DNA from: Streptomyces sp. JJ36
GTDB taxonomy: Bacteria > Actinomycetota > Actinomycetes > Streptomycetales > Streptomycetaceae
Direction: 5' to 3'
NCBI RefSeq assembly: GCF_021696945.1
Contig: NZ_JACYHE010000005.1
Coordinates: 1-64,000 of the forward strand
Length of the DNA stretch: 64,000 bases
The notes under the pieces were generated by a model, which saw only the letters and a program-made list of their open reading frames with translations, was not told where the DNA came from and ran no database searches. The translations under genes and the position numbers were made by a program. Positions 35,575-44,302 of the stretch are shown here, one piece after another (within the stretch, counting starts at the first letter, position 1; every line of letters begins with the position of its first letter).

Positions 35575-36417
35575 ATGACTGCCGGCGTGGATCTCCGACT
35601 GCTGCGGGCCGCGGTGTTCACCGCGGTCTGCGTCGTGCTGTCGGCGGTCGGCCATGCGCTGGCGGCAGGCCGGGGCGTACCGCTGTGGACGCTCGCGGCC
35701 GGCTTCGTCCTGGTGTTCCTCAGCGCCGCCCCGCTGGCGGGCCGGGAACGCACGCTGCCCGGCATCGCGGTCGCCCTGGCGCTGGGCCAGACGGTGCTGC
35801 ACACCCTCTTCTCCTGCGGCCACTCCGCCCCCGGCACGCCCGGCCCGGGCTCCGGCGGCATCCGCTCGCTGGCCGGGCAGGTGCTGTGCAACGACGCCGC
35901 CGCGGCGGCCCTGACCGACGCCCAGGCCCGTCGCCTGGTGACCGCGGCCGGCCTGGACGGGGCCCCCGCCCGGGCGGCCGCCCAGGCCGGCGGCGACGGT
36001 CCGGCCGCAGCCGCGGGCGGACCGGCAGCCGACGGCGCCGGTTCCGCACTCGACCCGCTCCAGGCGGCCCTCGGCCCCGCCCTCGCCCAGCTCTCCGGCC
36101 CCATGCTGCTCGGTCACCTGCTGGCCGCGGTCGCCGCCGGCTGGCTGCTGCGCCGGGGCGAGGCCGCGCTGTGGCGGCTGGTCCGGCTCTCCGGCTGGGC
36201 GGCGCGCGCCGCCGAGGACGCGCTGTCCGTACGGGTGCTGCGCCGCGCGCTGCGGCTCGTACGCGCCCTGCTGTCCGGCGCACCGGAGACCCTCCCGCCC
36301 CGGGTGACGGCCGTGCCGGAGGACCGTACCGCCCCCGCCCGCACCCGGGTGCTGACCGGGGAGGCGAACCGGCGCGGGCCACCCCTCGCCGCGGAGCGTC
36401 TCGCACTCGCGGCCTGA
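35575..36417 (+). CDS. Membrane protein at the head of the copper cluster (unknown)
   Basis: 280 residues. Hydrophobic segments lie at about 9-30, 38-55, 62-82 and 178-200. Between segments 3 and 4 there is a His/Cys motif, LHTLFSCGHSA, and a long Ala/Gly-rich loop with a further Cys (VLCNDAAAAA). The C-terminal 80 residues are Arg-rich and cytoplasmic. Its position 5' of ycnI, sco, ecuC and copCD suggests a copper role, perhaps sensing or import, with the His/Cys motif as ligand; this is inference. The start at ATG 35575 has no strong ribosome site. Confidence 0.72.
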   Translation: MTAGVDLRLLRAAVFTAVCVVLSAVGHALAAGRGVPLWTLAAGFVLVFLSAAPLAGRERTLPGIAVALALGQTVLHTLFSCGHSAPGTPGPGSGGIRSLAGQVLCNDAAAAALTDAQARRLVTAAGLDGAPARAAAQAGGDGPAAAAGGPAADGAGSALDPLQAALGPALAQLSGPMLLGHLLAAVAAGWLLRRGEAALWRLVRLSGWAARAAEDALSVRVLRRALRLVRALLSGAPETLPPRVTAVPEDRTAPARTRVLTGEANRRGPPLAAERLALAA

Positions 36418-36585
36418 ACCCGGCGCCCACCGGGCGCCACCGGTCGCGGGTGCCCCGGTGCGCCGCCTGTGCGCACCCGGCCACCACGGCACCGGCACCC
36501 GCCGGACGACGTACCGCCGCGTCCCCCGCGCACGCAGACCCGCGTGCCCGGACGGCCCGGCCCGGACGCCGTCCCGCGGACCGCG

Positions 36586-36789
36586 ATGAGCGCGTGCGTG
36601 TGCACCTCCTGCACGGCAGGAGCGCCGCGCACCGCGCGCGTCCCGTCCGCCGCCGCGCCACCGTGGCCGCGGGTGCCCCGTGGCGCCGCACCGCACCGTC
36701 CACGCCCCTCCGCGCCGCCCTGCCCTCGCCGGGCGAGGGCACGCGCCGGGCGGGCACCCTCCGCGACAGGAAGCGACACGCAGCCATGA
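36586..36789 (+). CDS. Candidate Cys-motif upstream ORF overlapping ycnI
   Basis: 67 codons beginning MSACVCTSCTAG, a Cys-x-Cys-x-x-Cys cluster at the very N-terminus, followed by Pro/Arg-rich sequence. Its TGA overlaps the ycnI ATG (ATGA), so translation could be coupled. A copper-binding nascent peptide that tunes translation of copper genes is an attractive model. However, the ribosome site is weak (GCGGA) and the alternative frame here also has G/C-rich third positions. Confidence 0.35.
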   Translation: MSACVCTSCTAGAPRTARVPSAAAPPWPRVPRGAAPHRPRPSAPPCPRRARARAGRAPSATGSDTQP

Positions 36790-37577
36790 CCTCCCCGCAC
36801 ACCACCCTCCGGCGCCGCTCCGCCGCGCCGCGCCGCCTCGCCGTGACCGGCGCCCTCGCCGCCGCGGCCGTCCTCACCCTCGCCGGCCCGGCCGCCGCCC
36901 ATGTCACCGTCGACCCCGACCAGGCCGAGCGCGGCGGCTACAGCACCGTCACCTTCAAGGTGCCCAACGAGCGGGACGACGCCTCCACCGTCCGGCTGGA
37001 GGTCGCCTTCCCCACCGACCAGCCGCTGGCGTCGGTGATGCCGCAGCCGGTGCCCGGCTGGGACGTGCAGGTCACCCGCTCCGCACTGGACGAGCCGGTC
37101 GAGAGGCACGGACGGCAGTTCGACGAGGCCGTCACCCGCATCACCTGGACCGGCGGCGAGATCGAGCCGGGGCAGTTCCAGCAGTTCCCCGTCTCCCTCG
37201 GGCCGCTGCCCGAGAAGGCCGACCGCCTCGTCTTCAAGGCGCTGCAGACCTACGACAGCGACGAGATCGTCCGCTGGATCGAGGAGCCGAAGGAGGGCGC
37301 CGAGCCCGAGCACCCCGCCCCGGTCCTGCAGCTCACCGCTCCGGCCGAGGAGGAGGCGCACGGCGGCGGCACCGGGCCCGGCGACACGTCCGGCGCGCAG
37401 GACGGCACCGCGGAGACCGCCGGCACCGAGGCCGCGGGCCGTGACAGCACAGCGACGGGCGCCGGCGAATCCGGCGCCACCGACACCACCGCGCGCGTCC
37501 TCGGCGGCATCGGCGTCGTCGCGGGCGTGGCAGGCGTCGCCTTCGGCATCCTCGCCGGACGGCGCCGCAGCGCATGA
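36786..37577 (+). CDS. ycnI: YcnI-family copper-binding protein (DUF1775)
   Basis: 263 residues. The signal peptide (Arg-rich start, LAVTGALAAAAVLTLAGPAAA) is cleaved so that the mature protein starts with His (HVTVDPDQAERGGYSTVTFK). In this family the N-terminal His and a conserved Glu/Trp bind copper. The YcnI domain runs to about residue 180. An Ala/Gly/Thr-rich linker and a C-terminal membrane helix (ARVLGGIGVVAGVAGVAFGI) anchor it on the outer face. It is the first of the exported copper proteins in this run, and the order YcnI-Sco-ECuC-CopCD-DyP is typical of Streptomyces. Confidence 0.92.
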   Translation: MTSPHTTLRRRSAAPRRLAVTGALAAAAVLTLAGPAAAHVTVDPDQAERGGYSTVTFKVPNERDDASTVRLEVAFPTDQPLASVMPQPVPGWDVQVTRSALDEPVERHGRQFDEAVTRITWTGGEIEPGQFQQFPVSLGPLPEKADRLVFKALQTYDSDEIVRWIEEPKEGAEPEHPAPVLQLTAPAEEEAHGGGTGPGDTSGAQDGTAETAGTEAAGRDSTATGAGESGATDTTARVLGGIGVVAGVAGVAFGILAGRRRSA

Positions 37578-37699
37578 CCCTCCCGGCGGACCGCCGCGCG
37601 ACCCGGCCCCCGGCCGGCCGCGCGGACCCGGGACCGGCCACGCGACCCGACCGACCCGCACGACACGACCACGTACCACCGGAAAGCCGAAGGCCCCTG

Positions 37700-38362
37700 A
37701 TGCGCACCAGAACACGCACCGCCGCCCTCCTCACCGCCACCGCCCTCGCCCTCGCCGGCTGCGCCGGCGGGAACGGCGGGACCGACGCCGGAGACGGCGA
37801 GCAGGCCGCCGCCGTCGAGGGCGAGCAGCAGAAGGGCGGCGTCACCCTCGACCGCCCGTTCGAAAAGCCCGACCTCACCCTGACCGACACCACGGGCGAG
37901 GAGTACGACCTGCTGGAGGAGACCGCGGGACACCCGACGCTGCTCTACTTCGGCTACACCCACTGCCCCGACGTCTGCCCGCTGACGATGAGCAACATCG
38001 CCCTCGCCAAGTCCCAGCTCAGCAAGGCCGAGCAGCGGAAGCTGCGGGTCGTCTTCGTCACCTCCGACCCCGAGCGGGACACCCCCGAGCGCCTCGGGAA
38101 GTGGCTGCGGATGCACGACCCGGACTTCACCGGGCTGACCGGCGACTTCGCCACCATCCAGGCCGGCGCCCGCAGCGTCGGCGTCCACATCGAGCCGTCG
38201 TACGAGAAGAAGAACGGCGACGTCGTCTCCACCCACGGCGCCCAGGTCCTCGCCTTCTCCCCGAAGGACGACAAGGCCCACGTCGTCTACACCGAACAGA
38301 ACGCCACCGCGGACGTCCTCACCGAGGAGCTCCCCGCGATCATCAAGGGAGGAACGCCGTGA
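37700..38362 (+). CDS. sco: Sco1/SenC-type copper chaperone lipoprotein
   Basis: 220 residues. The lipobox LAGC near residue 21 indicates a lipoprotein on the outer membrane face. The thioredoxin-like Sco domain carries the copper motif YTHCPDVCPLTM (Cys-x-x-x-Cys) and a downstream ligand His in STHGAQV. Sco proteins load Cu into the CuA site of cytochrome oxidase and, in Streptomyces, hand copper to exported oxidases needed for development. It starts at ATG 37700 and overlaps the next gene by GTGA. Confidence 0.93.
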   Translation: MRTRTRTAALLTATALALAGCAGGNGGTDAGDGEQAAAVEGEQQKGGVTLDRPFEKPDLTLTDTTGEEYDLLEETAGHPTLLYFGYTHCPDVCPLTMSNIALAKSQLSKAEQRKLRVVFVTSDPERDTPERLGKWLRMHDPDFTGLTGDFATIQAGARSVGVHIEPSYEKKNGDVVSTHGAQVLAFSPKDDKAHVVYTEQNATADVLTEELPAIIKGGTP

Positions 38363-38928
38363 CCCACGCGCCCCGGCGTCGCACCGCGCTCGTCTGCTCG
38401 CTCGCCCTCGCCGGGGCCCTCGCCCTCGGGGCCTGCTCGACCGGCGGCGACGGCGCCGAGGGCGGGAAGGAACGGAAGGCGGCCTCCGCCGACCGCGCCA
38501 CGGGCCCCGAACTGAGGATCAGCGGTGCCTACGTGCCGCAGCCGGTGATGCAGGACATGGCCGCGGGCTTCCTGACCGTACGCAACAGCGGCGGCCGGGA
38601 CGACGCGCTCACCCGCGTCACCAGCGACCTCGCGGCCCGCGTGGAGCTGCACGAGACCACCGACCGGCAGATGCGGCAGGTCGCGTCCTTCCCCGTCCCG
38701 GCGGGCGGCGCACTCCGGCTCAGCCGGGGCGGCAACCACCTGATGCTGCTCGACCTGAAGCGCAAGCCGGTGCGCGGGGACACCGTCACACTGACGCTCC
38801 ACTTCGCCCACCACAAGCCGCTGACGGTACCGGTGCCCGTCGAGGCGACCCACCACGACCCGGGAGCCGCCTCCGGCGACGGCCGGGACTCCGGGGGCGA
38901 CCACCAGTCCGGCAGCCACCACCAGTGA
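38359..38928 (+). CDS. ecuC: PCuAC-family copper chaperone lipoprotein (ECuC-like)
   Basis: 189 residues, starting at a GTG that overlaps the sco stop, with GGGAGGAAC upstream. The lipobox LGAC (about residue 26) anchors it. The PCuAC domain (about 50-160) shows the Met/His copper site: PQPVMQDMAAG, VELHETTDRQMRQV and NHLMLLDL. A His-rich tail (ATHHDPG, DHQSGSHHQ) may add copper binding. In Streptomyces this protein captures extracytoplasmic copper and passes it to Sco. Confidence 0.93.
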   Translation: MTHAPRRRTALVCSLALAGALALGACSTGGDGAEGGKERKAASADRATGPELRISGAYVPQPVMQDMAAGFLTVRNSGGRDDALTRVTSDLAARVELHETTDRQMRQVASFPVPAGGALRLSRGGNHLMLLDLKRKPVRGDTVTLTLHFAHHKPLTVPVPVEATHHDPGAASGDGRDSGGDHQSGSHHQ

Positions 38929-38938
38929 GGTCCTGACC

Positions 38939-41365
38939 GTGCCGTCCACCACCGCTCCCCCGCCCCGGGCCGCCGCCCGCGGCCCGGCCCGCCCGGGCCC
39001 CGCCGGGCCCCGCGGGGCTCCCCGCACGCTGCTCACGGCGCTCGCCCTGCTGGTCGCCGCCTGCGCCTGCCTGCTCGGCACCGCACGGCCCGCCGCCGCC
39101 CACGCGACGCTCACCGGCAGCGACCCCGCGGACGGAGCGGTGGTGGACAGCGCACCGGACACCGTCACCCTCACCTTCTCCGAGCAGGTCGCCCCCGGCT
39201 CCCTCCGGGTGCTCGACCCGCAGGGCGAACGAGCCGACACCGGCGAGATCCTCGACCTGTGCAGCGGCGACACCGTCCGCTACGGCACCCCGCTCCGCAC
39301 CGGCCTGCCCGACGGCACCTACACCGTCGCCTGGCAGGCGGTCTCCGCCGACAGCCACCCGGTCTCCGGCGCCTTCACCTTCTCCGTCGGAGCCCCGTCA
39401 CGGACCAGCGTCGCCCTGCCGGAGCAGCCGGCGGGCGGCGGGGCCGTGGGCCTCCTCTACGACCTCGCGCGGTACGCGGCGTACGCCGGCTTCCTGCTGC
39501 TCGCCGGCGGCGCCGCCTTCCTGGTGGCCTGCTGGCCTGCCGGGGCGAGCCGCCGGGCGGTGCGCCGGCTCGTCGCCGGCGGCTGGGTCGGGCTGACCGC
39601 GGCCACCCTGGCGCTGCTGCTGCTCCGCACCCCGTACACCGGCTCCGGCGAACTCGCGGACGCACTCGACCTGGGTGGGCTCAAGGCCGAGGTCGGCACC
39701 GGGACCGGCACCGCGCTCGTCTCCCGGCTGCTGCTGCTCGCCACGGCGGCGCTCTTCGTCGCGGTGCTCCTCGGGCCGTACGCGCGGTACGCCCGGGACG
39801 CCACCGGCGGCACCGGGCGCGGGGGCAGCGCGGGCGAGGGCGCCGCGGACACCGGGGCGCACGCGCCGGAGCGCGCCCCCGCCGAGCGGCGCGACCTCCG
39901 CCTCGGTCTGGCGCTCGGCGGCTCCGTCGTGGCCACCGGCCTGGCGGCGACCTGGGCACTCTCCGAGCACGCCACCACCGGCATCCAGACGTCCGTGGCC
40001 GTCCCGGTGGACATCCTGCACCTGCTCGCCGTCGCCGCCTGGCTCGGCGGCCTCGCCACCCTGCTCACCGGGCTCCGCACCCCGCCCGGGCCGCCGCGCG
40101 CCGCCGTGCTGCGCTTCTCCACCGTGGCGCTGGGCAGCGTGGGCGTGCTGGCCGCCACCGGGCTCTACCAGTCCTGGCGCCAGGTGGGTTCCCAGGCCGC
40201 GCTGACCGGCACCGACTACGGGCGGCTGCTGCTGGTCAAGGCCGCTCTGGTCGGGGTGCTGCTGGCGCTCGGTCTGCGCTCCCGCCGCCGCACCGCCCGG
40301 CTCACCGCACCGGCCGCCCCGGACCCGGCCGCCGAGGCGGCCGGCACGGACCCGCCCGGCACGGATGCAGCCACTGGCACGGCGAACGACACGGCTGGCG
40401 CGGACGCGGCCGAATACCCGGTCGCGGCGGCCGGCACGCCCGGCACGGACCCGGCCGGTGGCCCGGCCGGTCCCGAGGCGGCCGGCACGGCGAAGCCCAC
40501 ACGCACGGCCGCCGGCCGGCCGGCTACGCCACGCGTCACGCCCGGCGAGGCGGCACCGGAGGCGGACACCGCGCGGGCCGGTGCCACGGAGGCTGCGCAT
40601 CCCACGGGAGCCGCGCCGACCGCCCCCGCCGGGCGCACCGGGCGCACCGCGAGCGCTTCGTCCGGGAGCCACGCCGGGCCCGCGGACCCGGCCGGCGACG
40701 ACCGTGGCCCTGACGTGCCCGCGCCCACCGGGCCGGCCGGCCCCCGGGACCCCGGTGCCCCGGCGGGACCACCGGCACCCACGACCACGGACCCCGTACG
40801 CGCCGCGCAGCTCGCTCGGCAGCGCGCGGCCGTGTCCGCAGCCCGGCGGAGGCGGGAGCGGGACGCCGACCCCGCGCGCGCCGCGCTGCGCCGGTCCGTG
40901 CTGGCCGAAACCGGGATCGCCGTCGTCCTGCTCGCCGTGACGACCGCGCTCACGGGCACCCAGCCCGCCCGCACCGCTGAGGCCGCCGCCCCGGTGACCG
41001 CGCCCTCCACGGCGGCCCCCGACCGCCCCCTCGACCTGCGGATCCCCTTCGACACCGGCGGCCCGGACGGCGCGGGCACCGCGGCCGTCTCCCTCGACCC
41101 GGGCCGTACGGGCCGCAACACCCTCCGCGTCCGGACCACCGGCCCGGACGGCGGCCCGCTCGACGCCCCCGAGGTGAAGGTCGCCTTCACCCTGCCCGGC
41201 AAGGACATCGGCCCACTCCGCGTCGCCCCCGAACGCACCTCCGCCGGCCGCTGGCGCGCCCCGGACGTGCAGCTCCCGGTGGCCGGGGAGTGGGAGCTGG
41301 CGCTCACCGTCCGCACCTCCGCCATCGACCAGGTGACCGAGACCCGCCCCGTCACGATCGGCTGA
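38939..41365 (+). CDS. CopC-CopD fusion with large low-complexity cytoplasmic insert
   Basis: 808 residues. A signal peptide ends near 54. The CopC domain (about 55-155) begins with the N-terminal copper-ligand His (AHATLTGSDPADGAVV) and includes DSHPVSGAFTF. The CopD membrane domain (about 165-450) has about eight helices, with LSEHATTGIQTSVAVPVDIL as a metal-site region. An Ala/Thr/Pro/Gly-rich insert of about 165 residues (about 455-620) follows. The last helix (GIAVVLLAVTTALTG) leads to a C-terminal YtkA-like beta domain (about 690-808). CopCD proteins import copper into the cytoplasm. It starts at GTG 38939, 10 bp after ecuC. The insert is unusually long. Confidence 0.92.
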   Translation: MPSTTAPPPRAAARGPARPGPAGPRGAPRTLLTALALLVAACACLLGTARPAAAHATLTGSDPADGAVVDSAPDTVTLTFSEQVAPGSLRVLDPQGERADTGEILDLCSGDTVRYGTPLRTGLPDGTYTVAWQAVSADSHPVSGAFTFSVGAPSRTSVALPEQPAGGGAVGLLYDLARYAAYAGFLLLAGGAAFLVACWPAGASRRAVRRLVAGGWVGLTAATLALLLLRTPYTGSGELADALDLGGLKAEVGTGTGTALVSRLLLLATAALFVAVLLGPYARYARDATGGTGRGGSAGEGAADTGAHAPERAPAERRDLRLGLALGGSVVATGLAATWALSEHATTGIQTSVAVPVDILHLLAVAAWLGGLATLLTGLRTPPGPPRAAVLRFSTVALGSVGVLAATGLYQSWRQVGSQAALTGTDYGRLLLVKAALVGVLLALGLRSRRRTARLTAPAAPDPAAEAAGTDPPGTDAATGTANDTAGADAAEYPVAAAGTPGTDPAGGPAGPEAAGTAKPTRTAAGRPATPRVTPGEAAPEADTARAGATEAAHPTGAAPTAPAGRTGRTASASSGSHAGPADPAGDDRGPDVPAPTGPAGPRDPGAPAGPPAPTTTDPVRAAQLARQRAAVSAARRRRERDADPARAALRRSVLAETGIAVVLLAVTTALTGTQPARTAEAAAPVTAPSTAAPDRPLDLRIPFDTGGPDGAGTAAVSLDPGRTGRNTLRVRTTGPDGGPLDAPEVKVAFTLPGKDIGPLRVAPERTSAGRWRAPDVQLPVAGEWELALTVRTSAIDQVTETRPVTIG

Positions 41366-41510
41366 CCCCGCCCCGCACCAGCCCTCACCCGAGCGCAACG
41401 ACCACAGCCCGCCCCCACCCGACCACACAGCCCGCTCCCACCCGACCACCCCAGAAACCCAGCGCACCACCCACCGAGCCACCGCCCCGAGGACCAGGAT
41501 CAGAACCACC

Positions 41511-42746
41511 ATGAACGACCAGGACATCACCCTCTCCCGGCGCCGTCTGCTCGGCTCGGTCGGCGCGGCGGGCGCCACCGGCCTCGCCCTGGGCGGCGCC
41601 ACCGGCGCCCTCGCCCACTCCGCGGCGCAGGAGGAGGCGCCGACCGCGCTGCGCAGCGTCGGCGCCACCGCCGTGCCGTTCCACGGCCGCCACCAGGCCG
41701 GCATCACCACTCCCCTCCAGGCCCACGCCCACCTGGCCGCCTTCGACCTGGCCCCCGGCGCCGGCCGCAAGGAGGCGGCCGCCCTGCTCCGTCGCTGGTC
41801 ACGCACCGCCGGGGAGCTCATGGAGGGCCGGCCGGCGGAGGACGACACCGCGGTCGGCCGGGACGCCGGCCCCTGCTCGCTCACCGTCACCTTCGGCTTC
41901 GGCCGCGGCTTCTTCGGCCGTACGGGCCTGCGGGACCGGATGCCGGAGGCGCTGGCGCCGCTCCCCCGCTTCACCGCCGACGCGCTGGACCCGGACCGCT
42001 CGGACGGCGACCTGTGGATCCAGATCGGGGCCGACGACGGTCTCGTCGCCTTCCAGGCCCTGCGCGCCCTTCAGCAGCAGGCCGGCGACGCCGCCCGGCT
42101 GCGCTGGCAGATGACCGGCTTCAACCGCACCCCCGGTGCCACCGCCCAGCCCATGTCCCAGCGGAACCTCATGGGCCAGGTGGACGGCACCAACAACCCG
42201 AAGCCCTCCGAGCCGGACTTCGACGAGCGGATCTTCGTGCCCGGGGACGGCTCCCCCGCCTGGATGGCGCACGGTTCCTACGCCGTGGTGCGCCGCATCC
42301 GCATGCTGCTGGACCCCTGGGAGCGGCTGCCCCGCGGCCAGCAGGAGAAGGTCATCGGACGGCGCAAGGGAGACGGCGCGCCGCTGACCGGCGGTACCGA
42401 GACCACCCCGGTCGACCTGGAGAAGCGCGGGAAGGACGGCACCGTGGTGATCCCCGCGAACGCCCATGTGCGGGTGAGCGCCCCGGAGACCAACGGGGGC
42501 GCCGCGATGCTGCGCCGCTCCTTCTCGTACCACGACGGCTTCCGGGAGGACGGTGCACCCGACGCCGGGTTGCTCTTCGTCGCCTGGCAGGCCGACCCGC
42601 TGCGGGGCTTCGTACCGGTGCAGCGGAAGCTGGACAGCGGGGACGCGCTCTCGGCCTTCATCCGGCACGAGGCGAGCGCGCTCTTCGCGGTCCCCGGGGG
42701 CCCGGGTGCCGGCGAGTACGTGGGGGAACGTCTGCTCGACGGCTGA
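41511..42746 (+). CDS. dtpA: Tat-exported Dyp-type peroxidase (DtpA-like)
   Basis: 411 residues. A twin-arginine signal, SRRRLLGSVGAAGATG, lies at residues 9-24. The DyP fold contains the GxxDG motif MGQVDGTNNPKP (about 222-233), with the catalytic Asp. The proximal heme-ligand His is probably in NAHVRVSAPETN and an Arg lies in MLRRSFSYHDG. In S. lividans the homologous DtpA is exported folded by Tat and is needed for maturation of a copper oxidase involved in morphogenesis. The clustered Sco/ECuC genes here fit that role. It starts at ATG 41511. Confidence 0.95.
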   Translation: MNDQDITLSRRRLLGSVGAAGATGLALGGATGALAHSAAQEEAPTALRSVGATAVPFHGRHQAGITTPLQAHAHLAAFDLAPGAGRKEAAALLRRWSRTAGELMEGRPAEDDTAVGRDAGPCSLTVTFGFGRGFFGRTGLRDRMPEALAPLPRFTADALDPDRSDGDLWIQIGADDGLVAFQALRALQQQAGDAARLRWQMTGFNRTPGATAQPMSQRNLMGQVDGTNNPKPSEPDFDERIFVPGDGSPAWMAHGSYAVVRRIRMLLDPWERLPRGQQEKVIGRRKGDGAPLTGGTETTPVDLEKRGKDGTVVIPANAHVRVSAPETNGGAAMLRRSFSYHDGFREDGAPDAGLLFVAWQADPLRGFVPVQRKLDSGDALSAFIRHEASALFAVPGGPGAGEYVGERLLDG

Positions 42747-42789
42747 GCGGCGGCCGCACCATCCCCGCCGGCGCGGCTAATGTGGCTGC

Positions 42790-43722
42790 ATGTCACCCGC
42801 GAGCCGCTACACCTACCTCGGTCCCGAGGGGACCTTCACCGAGGCCGCCCTGCGCACCCTGCCCGAGGCCGCCACCCGTGAGCTGGTGCCGATGGTCTCG
42901 GTGCCCGCCGCGCTGGACGCCGTACGGGCCGGGGAGGCGGCGGCCGCGTTCGTGCCGATCGAGAACTCGGTGGAGGGCGGGGTCACCGCCACCCTGGACG
43001 AGCTGGCGAGCGGCGCGCCGCTGATGATCTACCGCGAGGTGCTGCTGCCGATCGCGTTCGCGCTGCTGGCCCGGCCGGGAACCCGGCTGGACGGGGTGAA
43101 GACCGTGACCGGGCATCCGGTGGCCCAGCCGCAGGTGCGGAACTGGCTGGCGGCGCAGTTGCCCGACGCCCAGTGGGAGTCGGCCGCCTCCAACGCGGAC
43201 GGCGCGCGGCTGGTGCAGGAGGGGCGGTACGACGCGGCGTTCGCCGGGGAGTTCGCGGCGGCGACGTACGGGCTGGAGCCGCTGGTCACCGACATCCACG
43301 ACGCGGAGAACGCGGCGACGCGGTTCGTGCTGGTGGGCCGCCCGGCGCGGCCGGCCGCCCCCACGGGCGCGGACAAGACCTCGGTGGTGATGTGGCTGCG
43401 CGAGGACCACCCGGGTGCGCTGCTGGAGCTGCTCCAGGAGTACGCGTCGCGGGGCGTGAACATGATGCGCATCGAGTCGCGGCCCACGGGCGAGGGCATC
43501 GGGCAGTACTGCTTCTCGGTGGACTGCGAGGGGCACATCGCGGACCGCCGGGTCGGGGACGTGCTGATGGGGCTCCAGCGGGCCTGTCAGAAGGTGCGCT
43601 TCCTGGGGTCGTATCCGCGGGCGGACGAGCGGACGCCGACGCTGCGCCCGGGGACGACGGACGCCGCGTTCGAGGCGGCGGCGGACTGGCTGACCAGGTG
43701 CCTGGACGGCCGCACCACGTAA
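42790..43722 (+). CDS. pheA: Prephenate dehydratase
   Basis: 310 residues. The catalytic domain (about 1-190) begins YTYLGPEGTFTEAAL and has VPIENSVEGGVTATLDEL and the conserved TRFVLVGR. A C-terminal ACT domain (about 200-280) contains KTSVVMWLREDHPGALLELL and the Phe-binding motif NMMRIESRPTG. It converts prephenate to phenylpyruvate for phenylalanine synthesis and should be feedback-inhibited through the ACT domain. It is monofunctional, with no chorismate mutase part. Confidence 0.95.
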   Translation: MSPASRYTYLGPEGTFTEAALRTLPEAATRELVPMVSVPAALDAVRAGEAAAAFVPIENSVEGGVTATLDELASGAPLMIYREVLLPIAFALLARPGTRLDGVKTVTGHPVAQPQVRNWLAAQLPDAQWESAASNADGARLVQEGRYDAAFAGEFAAATYGLEPLVTDIHDAENAATRFVLVGRPARPAAPTGADKTSVVMWLREDHPGALLELLQEYASRGVNMMRIESRPTGEGIGQYCFSVDCEGHIADRRVGDVLMGLQRACQKVRFLGSYPRADERTPTLRPGTTDAAFEAAADWLTRCLDGRTT

Positions 43723-44048
43723 TCCACAGAGTTATCCACAGGCACCCAAGGTGCCCCCGGGTGACCTGTGCACAAGTCGACAGAGGGGGTTCACACTGTC
43801 GACAAAACGCCCTGTAGACCTCCAGGTGACACACACCTCCCGGATGGGTGTACGTCAGCAGAATTCCGGTCGACAACGCGTCGGAGTGAGCCGATCCCGC
43901 TCGAATGAGTGTGTATCCAGGCCGGGAACGGGGAATTCTTCGTCCTTCCCCCGATCCCCCGGAAGGATCTCCTCCAATTTCCACAGCCCCCCACGGCCCC
44001 CTGTGGAAAAGTTTGGGGGTGATCTTTTCCGGGCTGTGGATAACTCTG
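43720..44048. promoter_or_regulatory. DnaA-box-like cluster with a 15-bp inverted repeat upstream of serS
   Basis: In the 580-bp gene-free region 43723-44302, E. coli-type boxes occur as TTATCCACA (43732-43740) and its exact inverse TGTGGATAA (44035-44043). They sit in a perfect 15-bp inverted repeat, CAGAGTTATCCACAG (43727-43741) and its reverse complement (44034-44048), 292 bp apart. Near matches are TAATCCACA (43720), ATTTCCACA (43977) and TGTGGAAAA (44002); the last two form a 9-bp stem. There is also an 8-bp repeat, GTCGACAG / CTGTCGAC (43776-43803). Base composition is notably AT-richer than the flanks. Confidence 0.5.
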
Positions 44049-44231
44049 AGGGTCACCGTGCCCCCGCCCTCACCCTCCACGCCCCCTTCTCCCCGCCCTC
44101 CGCCCTTCCGCCACCCCTCCGGTCCCTCACCGCCCCGCTCGCGGCGCCCCGGCCTCCGGAAAGGCCGGGGAAAATTCCGCGACGGGTGCCGCGCCACGGA
44201 TTCCCGGGATTCCGCAATCCCATGAAATAGG

Positions 44232-44257
44232 GCATAACCGGACGGAAGGGGTTATGC
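44232..44257 (+). promoter_or_regulatory. Short hairpin in the serS upstream region
   Basis: GCATAACC (44232-44239) and GGTTATGC (44250-44257) form a perfect 8-bp stem with a 10-nt loop, 45 bp before the serS GTG. It could be an operator or a leader structure. No T-box features are visible. Confidence 0.3.
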
Positions 44258-44302
44258 GCTCTCAGGTCGAGCCCCCGGACCGGGCACCGGTACCCTGGCC
44301 GG

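Noticed and set aside
43723..44302. T-box or other riboswitch controlling serS
   Set aside because: No T-box sequence or specifier stem was found. The repeats look like DNA-protein sites.
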